Positions 1-11,582 are shown, numbered from the stretch's first letter. The stretch is DNA of 64,000 nt from Vitellaria paradoxa (GCA_019916065.1 CM034237.1:40902485-40966484), one strand, 5' to 3'. Notes: generated from the sequence alone by a model not told the origin. Numbers and translations are program-made.

Positions 1-166
1 CTAAAAATTCACAACAATATACTAAAACCTTTTGAAACATCTAAGTCCAAGAAAATATCAATCTCACATATCATAATTAAATAAACTTTCATGTAAACAC
101 ATAGCACTTATAAAATAAAAGACCCATTGTCCTTAGGTATTCTAAACCTAGGCTCTAATACCAAGT
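1..166 (-). mobile_element. 5' leader of a truncated Ty3/gypsy-type element
   Basis: This is the start of the internal region of a minus-strand LTR retrotransposon whose body lies off the left edge. The complement of a primer binding site lies at 152-163 and the LTR begins three bases further right with TGTCACGCCC. No coding sequence is visible in this short stretch. Confidence 0.6.
152..163 (-). other. primer binding site (initiator tRNA-Met type)
   Basis: On the minus strand this reads TGGTATTAGAGC, one mismatch from TGGTATCAGAGC, the usual plant LTR-element site complementary to the 3' end of initiator tRNA-Met. It sits three bases from the LTR edge at 167, which fixes the orientation as minus. 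Confidence 0.65.
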
Positions 167-1295
167 TGTCACGCCCTGGGTTTCACAACCCGAGTATGTG
201 AACAAAGATCACACATTACATCATTTAATAACTTTCCCTGTTCCACATCAGAGCCATACACACACACTATGGAGCAAAGAAAATAAAAATAAATAAATAA
301 ATAAAACTAAAATTTTAAATTTAAATAAATACCTTAGTCAAAGTCAATCAAGCAATAAACTCCAAAAATTAAGCCCAAATATTCTCCCAAAGCTAAATAA
401 AATAATTAATAATAACCTAACAAACAGAGGCTTATTACAATTCACTAAAAAAAATAATCCACTAAAAATAATTCTCTAAAGAAAATTCTAATATATTTAA
501 ATAAAAACAAATAAATAAATTCCTAATTTCCAAGATGAGTAGGTCCTGCGCATGACTCAAATTCATTACCTACATCGTAAGCTGTAAGGAGTTTAGCACT
601 AATACCACGTGTGCTCGGAACCCTAATAATAATAATAATAATATAAATGCAGTATACCCTAACATACTACTAAGTGAACCAATTATGCACAAGTAGCAAT
701 TTCAAACAAAAAAAATTAAACTTATTTATAAATTTATGTTCGTTACCAGTAATCGAGTTTTAGCCCACATAACACATTAAAGAAAATCAATTTGATTTTA
801 AGGTACAGTTGCTTGGTTGTCCCGTAGAAACAGGACCCAATCATTGTACATCATCCTTCGATATCTACTTGGTTGTCTCGTAGAAACAAGACCCAACCAA
901 TATACGCCATCTTTCGGTGTCTCCTTCCTAGACCGAAATCTTAGGAATATAATATGCCACCCTTAGACATCTACTCGTTCATAGGTTACTAGCCTACTGG
1001 AATCGATAACCAACCCCGCGCGGGTTTCGGGACTTATAACCCTTGGGTACGTATACCTGATATTTTCAGTACCCCTCAACCCCAAATAAAACACAACATT
1101 AAATTTTATTTTATTTTTTTACAATATTTAATTTTTTTTAATTTTAATCACGTCACATTCACAAAATTTCTAAACAAATTAATGAACAAAGAAATCTCAC
1201 AAAAGTGCCGTACAATCACATCACAAGAACTTAAATAAAATAAAAAAAATATATTTTTTTATATATAATAATTTGCATATCACGTATAGACCATG

Positions 1296-1300
1296 AAACT
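1296..1300. repeat. 5-bp target-site duplication (left)
   Basis: AAACT directly precedes the left LTR and is repeated at 6372-6376 directly after the right LTR. A 5-bp duplication is the normal integrase signature and shows the copia-type element is an original, unrearranged insertion. Confidence 0.9.
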
Positions 1301-2160
1301 TGAAAATTCCAAACCCACACAATCACACACACAGTGAAAGTAATCACACAAGAGAATAACGAGGAAACCCTATCACAGGGAGAAAAACCTCTATTTACAA
1401 TCCCACTATCAACGGGTTACAAGACTCTACTCAGACTCTCTACGAATCACTCGCACGAATCCTTTTGTCACTCTTTGCTCGAATCACTCGATAAACCCTA
1501 CAAGTAGGCTTTCTGCCTCACACAGAAAGTGAAAAGAAAATACAAGATGAATTTAGAGAAAGAACATGAAAGCTCTCAATACTCAAAGACTCTTTCTCTA
1601 GGTCCCTATAATATGTTCTCCCACCTCATACAATAACAGAGTTGGTTTCACATATATATAGGATTACAAAGTTGCCCTAGTTTGGCAAAATAGGAAATTG
1701 AATCCGAACAAAATATTCATAGCTCGATCCCTCGCGCTCCCATCCTCCAGCCTGCGACCTGCACTGGAATTTTTGCGCTTTAGGAAATAACACTGGCGCA
1801 CCCTCGCGCTCCCATCCTCCAGCCTGCGGACCTCACTAGAATTTCTGAGACACCTTGGCGCACCCGCGCGCTCCCTTCGGGCTGCCTGCGTGCTTGGGGC
1901 GCACCCGCGCACTCCCCGTGCCGTGCCTGCGAGGTACACTGGAATTCCATTCATGTTCCAGAAGGCTGCGTCCGAATTCCATTAGGTTTTGTAATCCTTC
2001 ACACCAATTAGAATTCTTCAAAATCTTGGTCAACTTGATTCATTTTATCTCCTTAATTGTTTAGAATTCTTCAAATCTTCAATTTGCATCACTTTAGGAA
2101 ACTTGAATAGCATTCCTAATTTAACTAAGATTTTGATTGGATTTGCCACAAGACTTTACA
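1301..2160 (-). repeat. 3' LTR of the Gag-only element
   Basis: 860 bp, TG...CA ends (TGAAAATTCC...ACTTTACA on the plus strand). The part at about 1725-1930 is much more GC-rich than its surroundings and contains two copies of a CTCGCGCTCCCATCCTCCAG block (about 1731 and 1804) plus a related third block. It is nearly identical to 5513-6371. Confidence 0.9.
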
Positions 2161-2171
2161 ATCTCCCCCTT
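2161..2171 (-). other. polypurine tract
   Basis: On the minus strand this reads AAGGGGGAGAT and ends exactly at the 3' LTR edge, the expected plus-strand priming site. Two more G-rich tracts of the same type lie inside the element at about 2364-2377 (CAAAAAGGGGGAGT) and 2787-2800 (GTTTGAGGGGGAGC). Confidence 0.85.
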
Positions 2172-3317
2172 GGCAATTCCATATCAAAACTTAAGTTAAA
2201 TTTTAAATTCTGCTCAAATTCTGCACGTACTGAACACACACATCAAGGCACCATGTGGAATAATATAGAAATGATCAATGATATCATTACCAAAGCACAT
2301 TATACATAAAATATCATGTCATAGCCGAAACACGTTCACATATTACATACATAACTTGAAATGACTCCCCCTTTTTGATATGGAAATGACAAGTGCACAA
2401 AAATAAGGCAAGATCAAACCGAAGACCCATGAGTATGGCATACATGACATGAACTCTTCTAAGTGTGACATCAGAATAATGTGAGGGAGGATATCCTGCG
2501 CCCTGCCTACGAGGCTCGCAGGAAAATACGTGTAAGTGCAGATTTGGACACAGACAATCAAAACTAAAAAGAGACAGTAGAAGAATTTACTAAAAAATGT
2601 CAAAAAAAAACTTTTAATTCCACTATACCAATACATGTACATCAATCTCTCACCCTTCATAAATTCAAAGATTCACATTTTGATTTTCCAAGAAAATTGT
2701 CAATTCTGTGTCGAGAGGTGAAATAAGTCATAAAATTGAACAAATGCTTGTGCACGTGTGAGTTTTTGACTATAATATACATATAGGCTCCCCCTCAAAC
2801 AAATCATAGACTCAAAAAGTTTAATTTGATGTACCAAATGAATTGAGAGCCAATCTTCCTTTTTTTTTTTTTAAACACTTGGCGGCTTTCACACGCTTAT
2901 GGGCAAGTAGCTGTTCCTTAACAATCAACGAGTCATTAAGGGGCTTCTCACTGGTCCCACCGGTAGCCCTTTCCAAGTTTGTTTGTTTGTTTTTTTTTTT
3001 TTTTTAATTTATATGATGCATAACTTTGATATGCACATATCAGGCTCCTCAACATTTTTTAAACACATCAAACAATAACCCTTGATTCATGGAAAAGAAG
3101 AGAAAGAGATATATGCATATACAGTCAAGTGTAATAGGAAGCACTTCAAAATTATGACAAAAATAACCAAAACGCTTCGTATCAATTTACAAGGAATGCG
3201 AAAATTATGAACTCATTGAAATCGATGAATTTGGAAGCTTTAATGTACAGGTAACAGTATAGAAGTCATAAAATATTTTCAACTTAATCAATGAACTTCT
3301 AACTTATCTTTTAGATT
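2172..3317 (-). other. noncoding 3' interior of the Gag-only element
   Basis: About 1.15 kb between the gag stop and the polypurine tract. It contains two extra polypurine-like tracts and poly(T) runs. A 105-codon frame at 2343-2660 (minus) is hydrophobic but matches nothing recognisable. No pol domain is present. Confidence 0.6.
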
Positions 3318-5456
3318 TCAATGGTGTGTACAAATGCCTACAGATTTTCTTAGAGACTCAAAGCGAAGGGCATTTTGTGAAACAAAACAATTTAAATCTG
3401 ACTTTCTAACCCAAATAGCTCTAGTTTTAAGACCAGTTGTCTTGACAGGTTTTTCCTCACGTTTTTTACTTTTATGAAAATTCTTTTTCTCAACAAATTT
3501 GAAATTTGTACCTCTTCGAAATATTGGACTGTTTTGTTTTTGAAAAGGACGTGAGTTTTTGTAATAATCTTCTGAAAATTTTGAAAACACTTGAAATTTA
3601 TTCTTCACAGGGACTCTAGGCTCAGGGTTTTTTGAAAAATTTTTAACATAGTTTAAAGGAAGACCATAGAGTTTGTGACAGTTTGGGCGTATATGACCTT
3701 TGATTCCACAATGGTGACAAACAGGTACAAGGGATTGGGATCTAGCAAAATGCATACCTTTCACTATGTGAGAAGAATGCTGATAGTGTTTATTCTTTTC
3801 AAAACTCTTCTTTGGTGGTGCAGCAGACTTATGGAAGGTCTTGGGATTGGCTGCAGGTTTTGAAACAACCTCTTCTACTACTGAAGGCGCTGATGATGAT
3901 GAAACAATTGTATTTTTCCCTCCAGTGTAGCCTAAGCCTGCTTTGTCTCCATATGTTCGTTGTTGGCTCCAAATTTCTTCAAGTTTTTGTGAACTGGAGT
4001 TCATTCTTTCAATTATCTTCTCATCACTCTTGATCTTTTCTTTCAGCTTACTGACCTCATCCTGAAGTTCTTCAACAGCTTTCTCCAATTCATCAATCTT
4101 TTTATTCTTTTCTTCAAGTTTTTCTTTGAACTTTTCTGCACTATGAGACTGAGAAGTTTTGTCAGATTCCAAAATAGATATTTTACCTGTGAGTTTTTCA
4201 TTCTCTGTCTTCAAGGAATCTCGTTCACTTCGGAGTTTACTGTTGCGGGTATGTTGGGCTTGTCTTTGTTTCTTTACCTTACTGTATTCGACAATGAGAG
4301 CATCATAGGCCACTTGCAAGTCATTATTGAATTCATCCTCAGAGTCATCATCTTCATGATTAGATATATCGGTGTCGCTTTGAGATCCAGATGGAGTTCC
4401 TGCAGACGAAGAGTGAGACGCCATAAAAGCAACAAAATTACCTTCATCGTTTGAGGATACTGCTGAAGATGATTCATCTGAACTGGGTTCATCATCTAAT
4501 GTAGCATTCATGACTTTGACTTGTTTCTTTTTCATCTTTTTGTTTGCGCAGTCTTGAGCAAAGTGTCCATATCCATGACACTCAAAACACTTGATCTTGT
4601 TCTTCTTGTTTTCTTCCCCAGATTCAATCTTCTTGATCTTCTTTCCTTTTTCTTGAGATTGTGACTCATTCTTGTTATTCTTATTAAATAAACCCTTCTT
4701 CTTCATATATCTCACGAATCGTTTAGCCACAAACGCCATTTCTTTATCCGACTCCTCTTCATCACTTTCTTCTTCCACTGTCTTTAGAGCAATACCTTTT
4801 GACGCTTTGCGAGGTTTCACCATATTTGCTTCAAACATTTGCAAGGATCCCACAAGGTCTTCTATTCTCATGGAGTTCACATCTCTGACTTCTTCTATTG
4901 CTGTGAATTTAGAATCAAACACTCGTGGAAGAGAACGTAAAATTTTACGTACCACTTTGTATTCTGGAATAGGTTCTCCAAGGTTATGCCATGAATTAAC
5001 AATGTGACTGAGCCGGACATAAAAGTCATCAAACCTTTCGTCTTCATTCATCCTTAGTCCCTCAAACTCAGAAGTGAGTTTTTGAAGCTTGCTGGTTTTG
5101 ACTTGTTCGTTCCCTTCATGTGTACTTTGCAGAATTAACCACGCTTTTCGGGCACTCGTACAACTTGAGATGCGGCAGAATTCATTAGGGCAAACTGCAG
5201 AAAATATGGCACTCAAGGCTTTGAAGTTCCACTCCGAACTCTCTTGCTCAGTTTTAGTCCATGTCTGAATTGACTTTCGTTCGATTCTTCCGTCAACTTC
5301 ATGGGTCGGTTCTTCCCATCCTTTAACTATTGACATCCAGACTTTGTAATTAATTCCCAAAAGAAAAGCTTGCATTCGTACCTTCCAGTATGAATAGTTT
5401 GAGCCATCAAACCAAGGGGGTCTAGTGCTTGAGCCTCCTTCACGTGGTGGATCCAT
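3318..5456 (-). CDS. Gag polyprotein of a copia-type (SIRE-like) retrotransposon
   Basis: An intact 712-residue Gag that would package element RNA into cytoplasmic virus-like particles. The N-terminus has the plant copia Gag signature PPWFDGSNYSYWKVRM (residues 13-28), followed by the helical UBN2-type Gag domain to about residue 210. An acidic and lysine-rich linker leads to a first CCHC zinc knuckle (C290, C293, H298, C303). A long predicted coiled coil (about 390-510) follows, then a second knuckle (C580, C583, H588, C593). The end, RAIWVRKSDLNC, resembles the sequence that normally precedes the Asp-Ser-Gly protease site in full-length copia polyproteins, so the reading frame seems to stop just before protease. 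The start ATG lies 39 bp from the primer binding site. The lack of stop codons agrees with a young insertion. Confidence 0.9.
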   Translation of the reverse strand: MDPPREGGSSTRPPWFDGSNYSYWKVRMQAFLLGINYKVWMSIVKGWEEPTHEVDGRIERKSIQTWTKTEQESSEWNFKALSAIFSAVCPNEFCRISSCTSARKAWLILQSTHEGNEQVKTSKLQKLTSEFEGLRMNEDERFDDFYVRLSHIVNSWHNLGEPIPEYKVVRKILRSLPRVFDSKFTAIEEVRDVNSMRIEDLVGSLQMFEANMVKPRKASKGIALKTVEEESDEEESDKEMAFVAKRFVRYMKKKGLFNKNNKNESQSQEKGKKIKKIESGEENKKNKIKCFECHGYGHFAQDCANKKMKKKQVKVMNATLDDEPSSDESSSAVSSNDEGNFVAFMASHSSSAGTPSGSQSDTDISNHEDDDSEDEFNNDLQVAYDALIVEYSKVKKQRQAQHTRNSKLRSERDSLKTENEKLTGKISILESDKTSQSHSAEKFKEKLEEKNKKIDELEKAVEELQDEVSKLKEKIKSDEKIIERMNSSSQKLEEIWSQQRTYGDKAGLGYTGGKNTIVSSSSAPSVVEEVVSKPAANPKTFHKSAAPPKKSFEKNKHYQHSSHIVKGMHFARSQSLVPVCHHCGIKGHIRPNCHKLYGLPLNYVKNFSKNPEPRVPVKNKFQVFSKFSEDYYKNSRPFQKQNSPIFRRGTNFKFVEKKNFHKSKKREEKPVKTTGLKTRAIWVRKSDLNCFVSQNALRFESLRKSVGICTHH

Positions 5457-5494
5457 TGGTTTGGATGAAGATCTTCACTCAAGAACTTAGAGTG

Positions 5495-5510
5495 ACCTGC
5501 TCTGATACCA
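5495..5510 (-). other. primer binding site of the Gag-only element
   Basis: On the minus strand this reads TGGTATCAGAGCAGGT, with two bases between it and the 5' LTR. It matches the common initiator tRNA-Met site of plant LTR elements. Confidence 0.9.
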
Positions 5511-5512
5511 AT

Positions 5513-6371
5513 TGAAAATTCCAAACCCACACAATCACACACACAGTGAAAGTAATCACACAAGAGAATAACGAGGAAACCCTATCACAGGGAGAAAAAT
5601 CTCTATTTACAATCCCACTATCAACGGGTTACAAGACTCTACTCAGACTCTCTACGAATCACTCGCACGAATCCTTTCGTCACTCTTGCTCGAATCACTC
5701 GATAAACCCTACAAGTAGGCTTTCTGCCTCACACAGAAAGTGAAAAGAAAATACAAGATGAATTTAGAGAAAGAACATGAAAGCTCTCAATACTCAAAGA
5801 CTCTTTCTCTAGGTCCCTATAATATGTTCTCCCATCTCATACAATAACAGAGTTGGTTTCACATATATGTAGGATTACAAAATTGCCCTAGTTTGGCAAA
5901 ATAGGAAATTGAATCCGAACAAAATATTCATAGCTCGATCCCTCGCGCTCCCATCCTCCAGCCTGCGACCTGCACTGGAATTTTTGCGCTTTAGGAAATA
6001 ACACTGGCGCACCCTCGCGCTCCCATCCTCCAGCCTGCGGACCTTACTAGAATTTCTGAGACACCTTGGCGCACCCGCGCGCTCCCTTCGGGCTGCCTGC
6101 GTGCTTGGGGCGCACCCGCGCGCTCCCCGCGCCGTGCCTGCGAGGTACACTGGAATTCCATTCATGTTCCAGAAGGCTGCGTCCGAATTCCATTAGGTTT
6201 TGTAATCCTTCACACCAATTAGAATTCTTCAAAATCTTGGTCAACTTGATTCATTTTATCTCCTTAATTGTTTAGAATTCTTCAAATCTTCAATTTGCAT
6301 CACTTTAGGAAACTTGAATAGCATTCCTAATTTAACTAAGATTTTGATTGGATTTGCCACAAGACTTTACA
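5513..6371 (-). repeat. 5' LTR of the Gag-only element
   Basis: 859 bp, nearly identical to 1301-2160. It would contain the promoter, reading leftward into gag. It is followed by the AAACT target duplication at 6372-6376. Confidence 0.9.
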
Positions 6372-7216
6372 AAACTAAAAACAAATCACTAGGTGTCTTA
6401 GCCACTAAAGAACAAAATTATATGTATATATATGCACATTGGCAAGTCATTTCTCTGGAAATTCTCAACACTAAAAGACAAAACAATTGCAATATCTTTT
6501 TAATCACATTAAAAGAATTGAATTAAATAAACAATTAAATAACACCTCATCAAAGCCATCGCTTCCAAACAAAGTTGTGTCCAAAATCAATTTGTCATCA
6601 TAAAGGATCATATACACCTGTGTTTATATATATATATATATTTTTTGTCTTCTGACCAGTATTCAATGGATCATTTAATATATATTATATATATTACCAT
6701 CCGCTTTCAATCCAACGTCAAACGTTTCAAACATGCAATCCATCAAAATTCTAGTACATCATTAATACAAGTCGCATATATATATATATATATATAACCG
6801 CACACATACAAATACATAACATAATAGGCCCGACCCCTTACCTAGGTTGCGTTCGAAAAATCCAAAGTCAATCAGTCTGGCAACGGAAAGAAATCGGCAA
6901 CACAAGAATATCAAGTCGGCAGCCTATACACCTTTTTCTTTAGGGTTTTATTTTTTTTTTACAAAATAAATACAACATTATATATATATATATATAGTAG
7001 AAATTTAACCCTAACCAACTAATTAATTTCCTATTCCCCATAGGTTTAGGAAAATTACATTTTTTTTCCAAAAATTTAAAATCTTTTTAAATATAACCAA
7101 AAATTAATATTTTTAAATAAAAATCCAAAAATTTCAAATCATTAAATTTAAATAGGAAACTAAATTTATCAAGTAAAAATTTTCAAATTAAATTAAAAAA
7201 AATCTGGGTTATTACA

Positions 7217-7586
7217 AACAATATTGTCTCTTTTTTTTAATTATCTCACTTTTTTTAAGATATAATTTTTCTCACTTTTTAATTTTAGTTTTTTTTAGAG
7301 ATATTTCCACTAATCTTTTACCTCGATTTTTTCTAGAGATAGTTTCTACTGATCTTTTATCTCAGTTTTTTTCTAGAGATGGTTTTCACTAATCTTTTAT
7401 CTCATTTTAAATACAATCACGGTTTTAACAAAAATGAGATAAAAAGTATTAAAAGTAATTTTTTATCTTAATTTTTTAATTAGACTGAGATAAAAAGTTT
7501 AACTCACAAATCTTTATCACGTTTTTTCTAAAACCGTGATCTTTATGAATTTCTCAATGTGATCTTTATCAATTATTGTAGCAGTG
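7217..7586 (-). mobile_element. CACTA-type terminal fragment with subterminal repeats
   Basis: The right end reads, on the minus strand, CACTGCTACAATAATTG, like termini of plant En/Spm (CACTA) elements. Inside are three or four imperfect ~50-bp repeats built on TTTTTTCTAGAGAT...ATCTTTTATCTCA (about 7280-7410), and inverted matches such as AACCGTGAT. The matching left terminus is not in the window, perhaps because the gypsy LTR ending at 7216 landed in this element. Confidence 0.4.
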
Positions 7587-8488
7587 TGTCATTAAACCAG
7601 TACAATATATTTGTTATTTATTGACATTTCTTAAAAATATCATAACTAATTGGTAAAGGATGATATTTAGAATTATATTCTCACATAAAGTATCATGAAA
7701 TAACTATAATTTACTTGCAATTCAATGTCATTTCTCATAAAAATGCCTCAACTCTTAAATAAATTATAGCATTTTTTTAATAAAGTGTCGTTAAATCAAT
7801 ATAATTTACATGCATTGCTTAAAAAGTGCGTGAAGGGTGACATTCTTATATAAAGGCACCGTTTGATATGTCAAAAAATAAAACAAAACAAAATAAAATT
7901 CTAACAATAAAATTCTTTATTACACTTTTACACATTTTCACATTTACTAATTTCAAAAAAGTTAAATATTTCGCTACAAAAAAAAAATCGAACCCTAGGA
8001 AGAGGTTAATCGAATAGGAAAACTTTTTTTTTGCTAATCATGTTCTCCGACTTTAAAACTTTTGAACGAGTACCATTGTAGGACGGACCCACACAAACCG
8101 TTAGAAGGGATTGGCTAAAACATTCCCACGGTATTATTTTGCTCCACTGAAATGCCACAATGCACAACACAAATTAGGAATTTTTTGAATCTGTTAGAAT
8201 AAATTTTGGAAAACCATTCTAACAGTTTGTCACTGTTTATATCCAAAAAATGTGGTTTGGAAAAAATATCATACACTAAAATTTATCCAAAATTACGCTT
8301 TATCTTTTTTTTTATAATTTTTTACCACTCCAAATGAACCCAAAATGTCATTAAGTCACTCCGATTTACTTAAAGTTATACTTCAATAACACATTTTTAA
8401 AAAATATCACAAATATATAGTACCATAAGTCATTTATTTATAAAACATGGTTAAATTAGTGTCACTAAATTTGATTTTTATTGTAGTG
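7587..8488. mobile_element. second CACTA-like fragment, non-coding
   Basis: An AT-rich stretch with recurring motifs of the GTGTCATTAAA / GTCATTAAGTCA type. It ends at 8481-8488 in TTGTAGTG, which on the minus strand begins CACTACAATAAAAATC, a typical CACTA start. No transposase frame is visible, so this would be a non-autonomous or decayed element. Boundaries are uncertain. Confidence 0.35.
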
Positions 8489-10562
8489 CCTCTTTATTTT
8501 GATTAATGTTTTTTAGTTGTGCCTACATGACTATGCAAGATGCGGTTTTCTTCAAAGTTCAGTTTTTACAATTATATCATATTACAGTATTATTTATTTA
8601 TTTCTCTTTTTTTTTATAGAAGTAGGGTGGTATCTTTTCAATTTTTATTAAAATTTTTACTTGTAGCGGAAGAAAAATCTTTAAAATTTTAAATTATTAA
8701 AAATTGATAATTTTTAAAATCATAATATTTATGCACTGGATGTACGCGGCCACTTCCACAATATACTAGTAAAGAATATGCTCGCGCAAAGCATAGGCTA
8801 ATATAAAAAAATAAAATATAAATTTATTAAAGTTATATTTGAAGGAAAAAAAGTAATGAGAGAAGAGAAAAATAAAAAATAAATCCAGGAAGTAGAAGAA
8901 AATATAAAATTTTAAATACACACCCTTATTTGAATAGATTTGAAAATATTAAAAAATATTCATCAATGTATTAATTTTTAATATAATTAATTAATTGCCT
9001 TCATTTTTTTATCACATGCTAAACAAGAGGGGTGTTTAAATTTATATTCCATTTTTTTTTCTGCGACAAATTATTGAACCAACACAACCTAAGTGGATGC
9101 TAGAGTAAAAAAATCAACAAGCAATGAATAAAATAATAAAAATGTATAAACAAAATAATTATGAAAAATATTTTATTTTTATCAGAATAGATTAAAAATT
9201 ATAATATAATAAAATGCATTATCAATATATTAATTTCTTAATTTCCTAACTTTCATTCATTTTTTCTTTTATTTTCCATCATAATCTAAACAAAAGAATG
9301 AACTTTAAATCTGCCTTCTCATTTCCTTTATGGAGAGAGAAATAAAGGTGAGAGATAAAAAAAAAATTGGATAATATGAAATCAAATAATAAAAAGAAAA
9401 AAGAAAAATAATTAATAAAAAATATTTAAGCCTTTCGAAAAAGTCTAAAACTTAAAAAAAAAAGTGTGTTTGGAGTAAGAATTTGATGCTAAGAAAAAAG
9501 ACAAAGAAATATGAAGGGAAGATAAAAAGGAAAAGATAGTAAAAAATGAAAAACAAATAATATTCTAAATATGTACTCTTATCTAAATGCATTTAAAAAA
9601 ATAAAATAAAAGTCATTAAAAAGAAAAAAAAAAGATGCAACAATGCTTGAAAGACAAAAAAAATAAAACAAATGTAAAAATAGAAAATTGGTAAAAATAT
9701 GTACATTGAAGGTGTATTGTGACTTATTATACGGAATACACATATAGAAGATAGAATAGAATTTAAAAAAATATCGTAACTTTAAAAAAAATAAAGATAG
9801 AAAAAATAACTCTTGAAAAACTACAAAAAAAAAAAAAAAAAAACACATAAGGGCAAAATAGTGATATACCTTGAAAATAAAGAAGGTCAAAATCGAAAAA
9901 AGGGTAACAAAAAAGATGTTTGTCGTTATTTAAAAAAAATAATAAACTGGAAAAGTACAGAAGGAACCCAAACTAAGAGCAAATACACTAATGACTAGTT
10001 ATATTATCTAGTCAACAATGTACATTTTGAGTTTAGCTAGTAGCTTTTCTTTTTCAAGCCACACTAATGTTAGACATTTTATCAATTGTCTATTAAAAAA
10101 TTAGTTTTCCAAAATTGGAGCCCAAAGTTATTTTGTTTCCTAAAGTTGGAGTCCAACGATCATCTAGAAAAAGAAGACCACACCCATGGGTCTCTGCCAC
10201 ATTTTGTTGGACATGTAGAATGCAAGTAAAAGAAGACCACACCCATCAGCAGAAAAGCCAGATAATTGACAAAAAAGGGAGAGATTGACGGAGAGAAGCA
10301 AGGAAGAAGCACGAGAGAGGAAAGGAGGAGAGAAGTAACCCTATAAAGGGGAAGAAGCGCGAGAGAGGAGAGGAGAAGCGCGGGAGAGAAAAATAATAAA
10401 AAATTACATGGCTCGTGAATAGTAACTCGGCAGGAGAAACGAGCTACTGTAGCAGGAAAGAGAATAGCTCTGGAATTAGAGAGTTTGGTGCAGAAAATTT
10501 TCTTCGTATTGACTAGGTAAAATACCTAAAATTCTTTTTTACCTCTTCTACTGCATGCTCTA
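8489..10562. other. gene-free AT-rich intergenic DNA
   Basis: No coding region can be supported here. The stretch has long A and T runs. A purine-rich block at about 10260-10400 (AGAGAGGAAAGGAGGAGAG type) is followed by a GC-richer patch at 10410-10480 that resembles transposon ends but could not be assigned. Confidence 0.6.
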
Positions 10563-10860
10563 AGGGGGGCATAATTGGAAAAATAGCCAAAAATTGGACG
10601 TTAAAGTCTTAAATTGCATTAAAAAAAAAAAAAAGAGAAGGAGATTGAAGGGTAAAATGGTAATGAAACCAAAGTAATAGGGGCCTAAATGGAAAAATAA
10701 GCCCAAAAGTGGACGTTGCATTTCACCCAAAAAAAAAAATAAATAAATAAATAAAAAGGAAGAAAGACACTGAAGGGCAAAATGGTAATAAAACCCAACT
10801 AGCAGAGGCATAAATGGAAAAATAAGCCCAAAAGTGGAGTTGAAGTCTGGGTTGCACTCT
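10563..10860. repeat. three-copy tandem repeat, ~120-bp period
   Basis: Three imperfect copies start near 10566, 10682 and 10806. Each opens with a GGCATAAATGGAAAAATA-like block followed by AGCCCAAAAGTGGA. The copies are separated by A-rich and GAAGGGCAAAATGGTAAT segments. Noncoding. Confidence 0.7.
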
Positions 10861-11140
10861 TATTTATTGCATATAAGGTATGTTTGAAGTGATAAAAGTG
10901 GGATAAAATGAGATAAGTTGTGAACTTGTAACTTATATAATGAGATAAAAAGTAAATAATTTTTAAAAATTTTTAAAAATTTTTAACAAACTAAATGAAA
11001 CTAGAATATACATACCCCGGTTAGGAAATATATTATAATATATATATATATATTTTACTATTTTACGTTATATTAAATAAATTCCTATTTAGTAATAGTG
11101 TTTTAGCTTGGTATCATTTCAAAAGTTCCACCTGTCCATA

Positions 11141-11582
11141 GGGTTGAAAAAATAAACCAAAAAAAAAGAGGGGGGGAATTGATCCGAAGGAATCCAAATA
11201 AATTCGGTCGAAATTATGGTTCAATTTTTTCGGTTTCGATCTAAATTTTTAAAAAGTTTGGTTAAGTTAATTCTATCAGTACTAAATCTTATTTGATCCA
11301 ACTAGCAAAATTAATCAATTTTTTGGAAAATATTAAATTTTACATTATTTTACATAATTACGTTACGTAAATCTATATTTTTTTAAGGTGTAGTCTATCT
11401 CAATAAACTAGTCCTAAATTCTAATATAGTAAAAATATTTTTATTTTTTAATTTAGTGTTTTTCTATTTTTTTTTTTTTTACTTTCAGTTTGAATCAAAT
11501 CAGCAAAAAAAATTAAATCAAATTATTTCAGTGTTTTTCGATTTAGCATTTTCGGTACAATTTCTGTCGGTTTGCTCACCCG
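11141..11582. mobile_element. hAT-like MITE rich in CGGTTTCGGT-type sequence
   Basis: The right end reads, on the minus strand, GGGTGAGCAAACCGACAG, and the interior has degenerate GGTTCGATTTCGGTT motifs. The same end and interior style occur in the element at 35339-35846. It is non-autonomous with no frame. The left terminus is weak. Confidence 0.45.

Larger units (their letters stand above)
1301..6371 (-). mobile_element. complete Gag-only copia-type LTR element (SIRE-like, TR-GAG type)
   Basis: A 5.07-kb minus-strand element has all structural parts: two LTRs (1301-2160 and 5513-6371), AAACT target duplications, a perfect primer binding site, a polypurine tract, and one long open reading frame. 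The only recognisable protein is Gag. No protease, integrase, reverse transcriptase or RNase H can be read in the 3.35-kb interior. By eye the two LTRs differ at about eight substitutions and one indel (roughly 99% identity), so insertion is recent. Non-autonomous elements with an intact gag but no pol are known in plants as TR-GAG elements; the enzymes would have to come from a full-length relative. It is inserted in the gypsy LTR described above. Confidence 0.9.
167..7216 (-). mobile_element. long gypsy-type LTR, split by a nested copia-type element
   Basis: The LTR begins TGTCACGCCC at 167 and ends GGGTTATTACA at 7216. It is interrupted at 1300 by the copia-type element and resumes at 6377, so the LTR itself is about 1.97 kb. 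It shares blocks with the solo LTR at 42750-43866 (start region, the CATCCTTCGA block, the end) and with the LTR at 15405-18180 (the CCCCGCGC...GTTTCG block near 1013). It is noncoding. The second LTR and body of this element lie beyond the window's left edge, so the family is inferred from the LTR and primer-site style only. Confidence 0.65.

Noticed and set aside
2343..2660. 105-codon hydrophobic frame in the Gag-only element, considered as an envelope-like frame
   Set aside because: No recognisable family features; it overlaps extra polypurine tracts and is probably chance in T-rich noncoding DNA.
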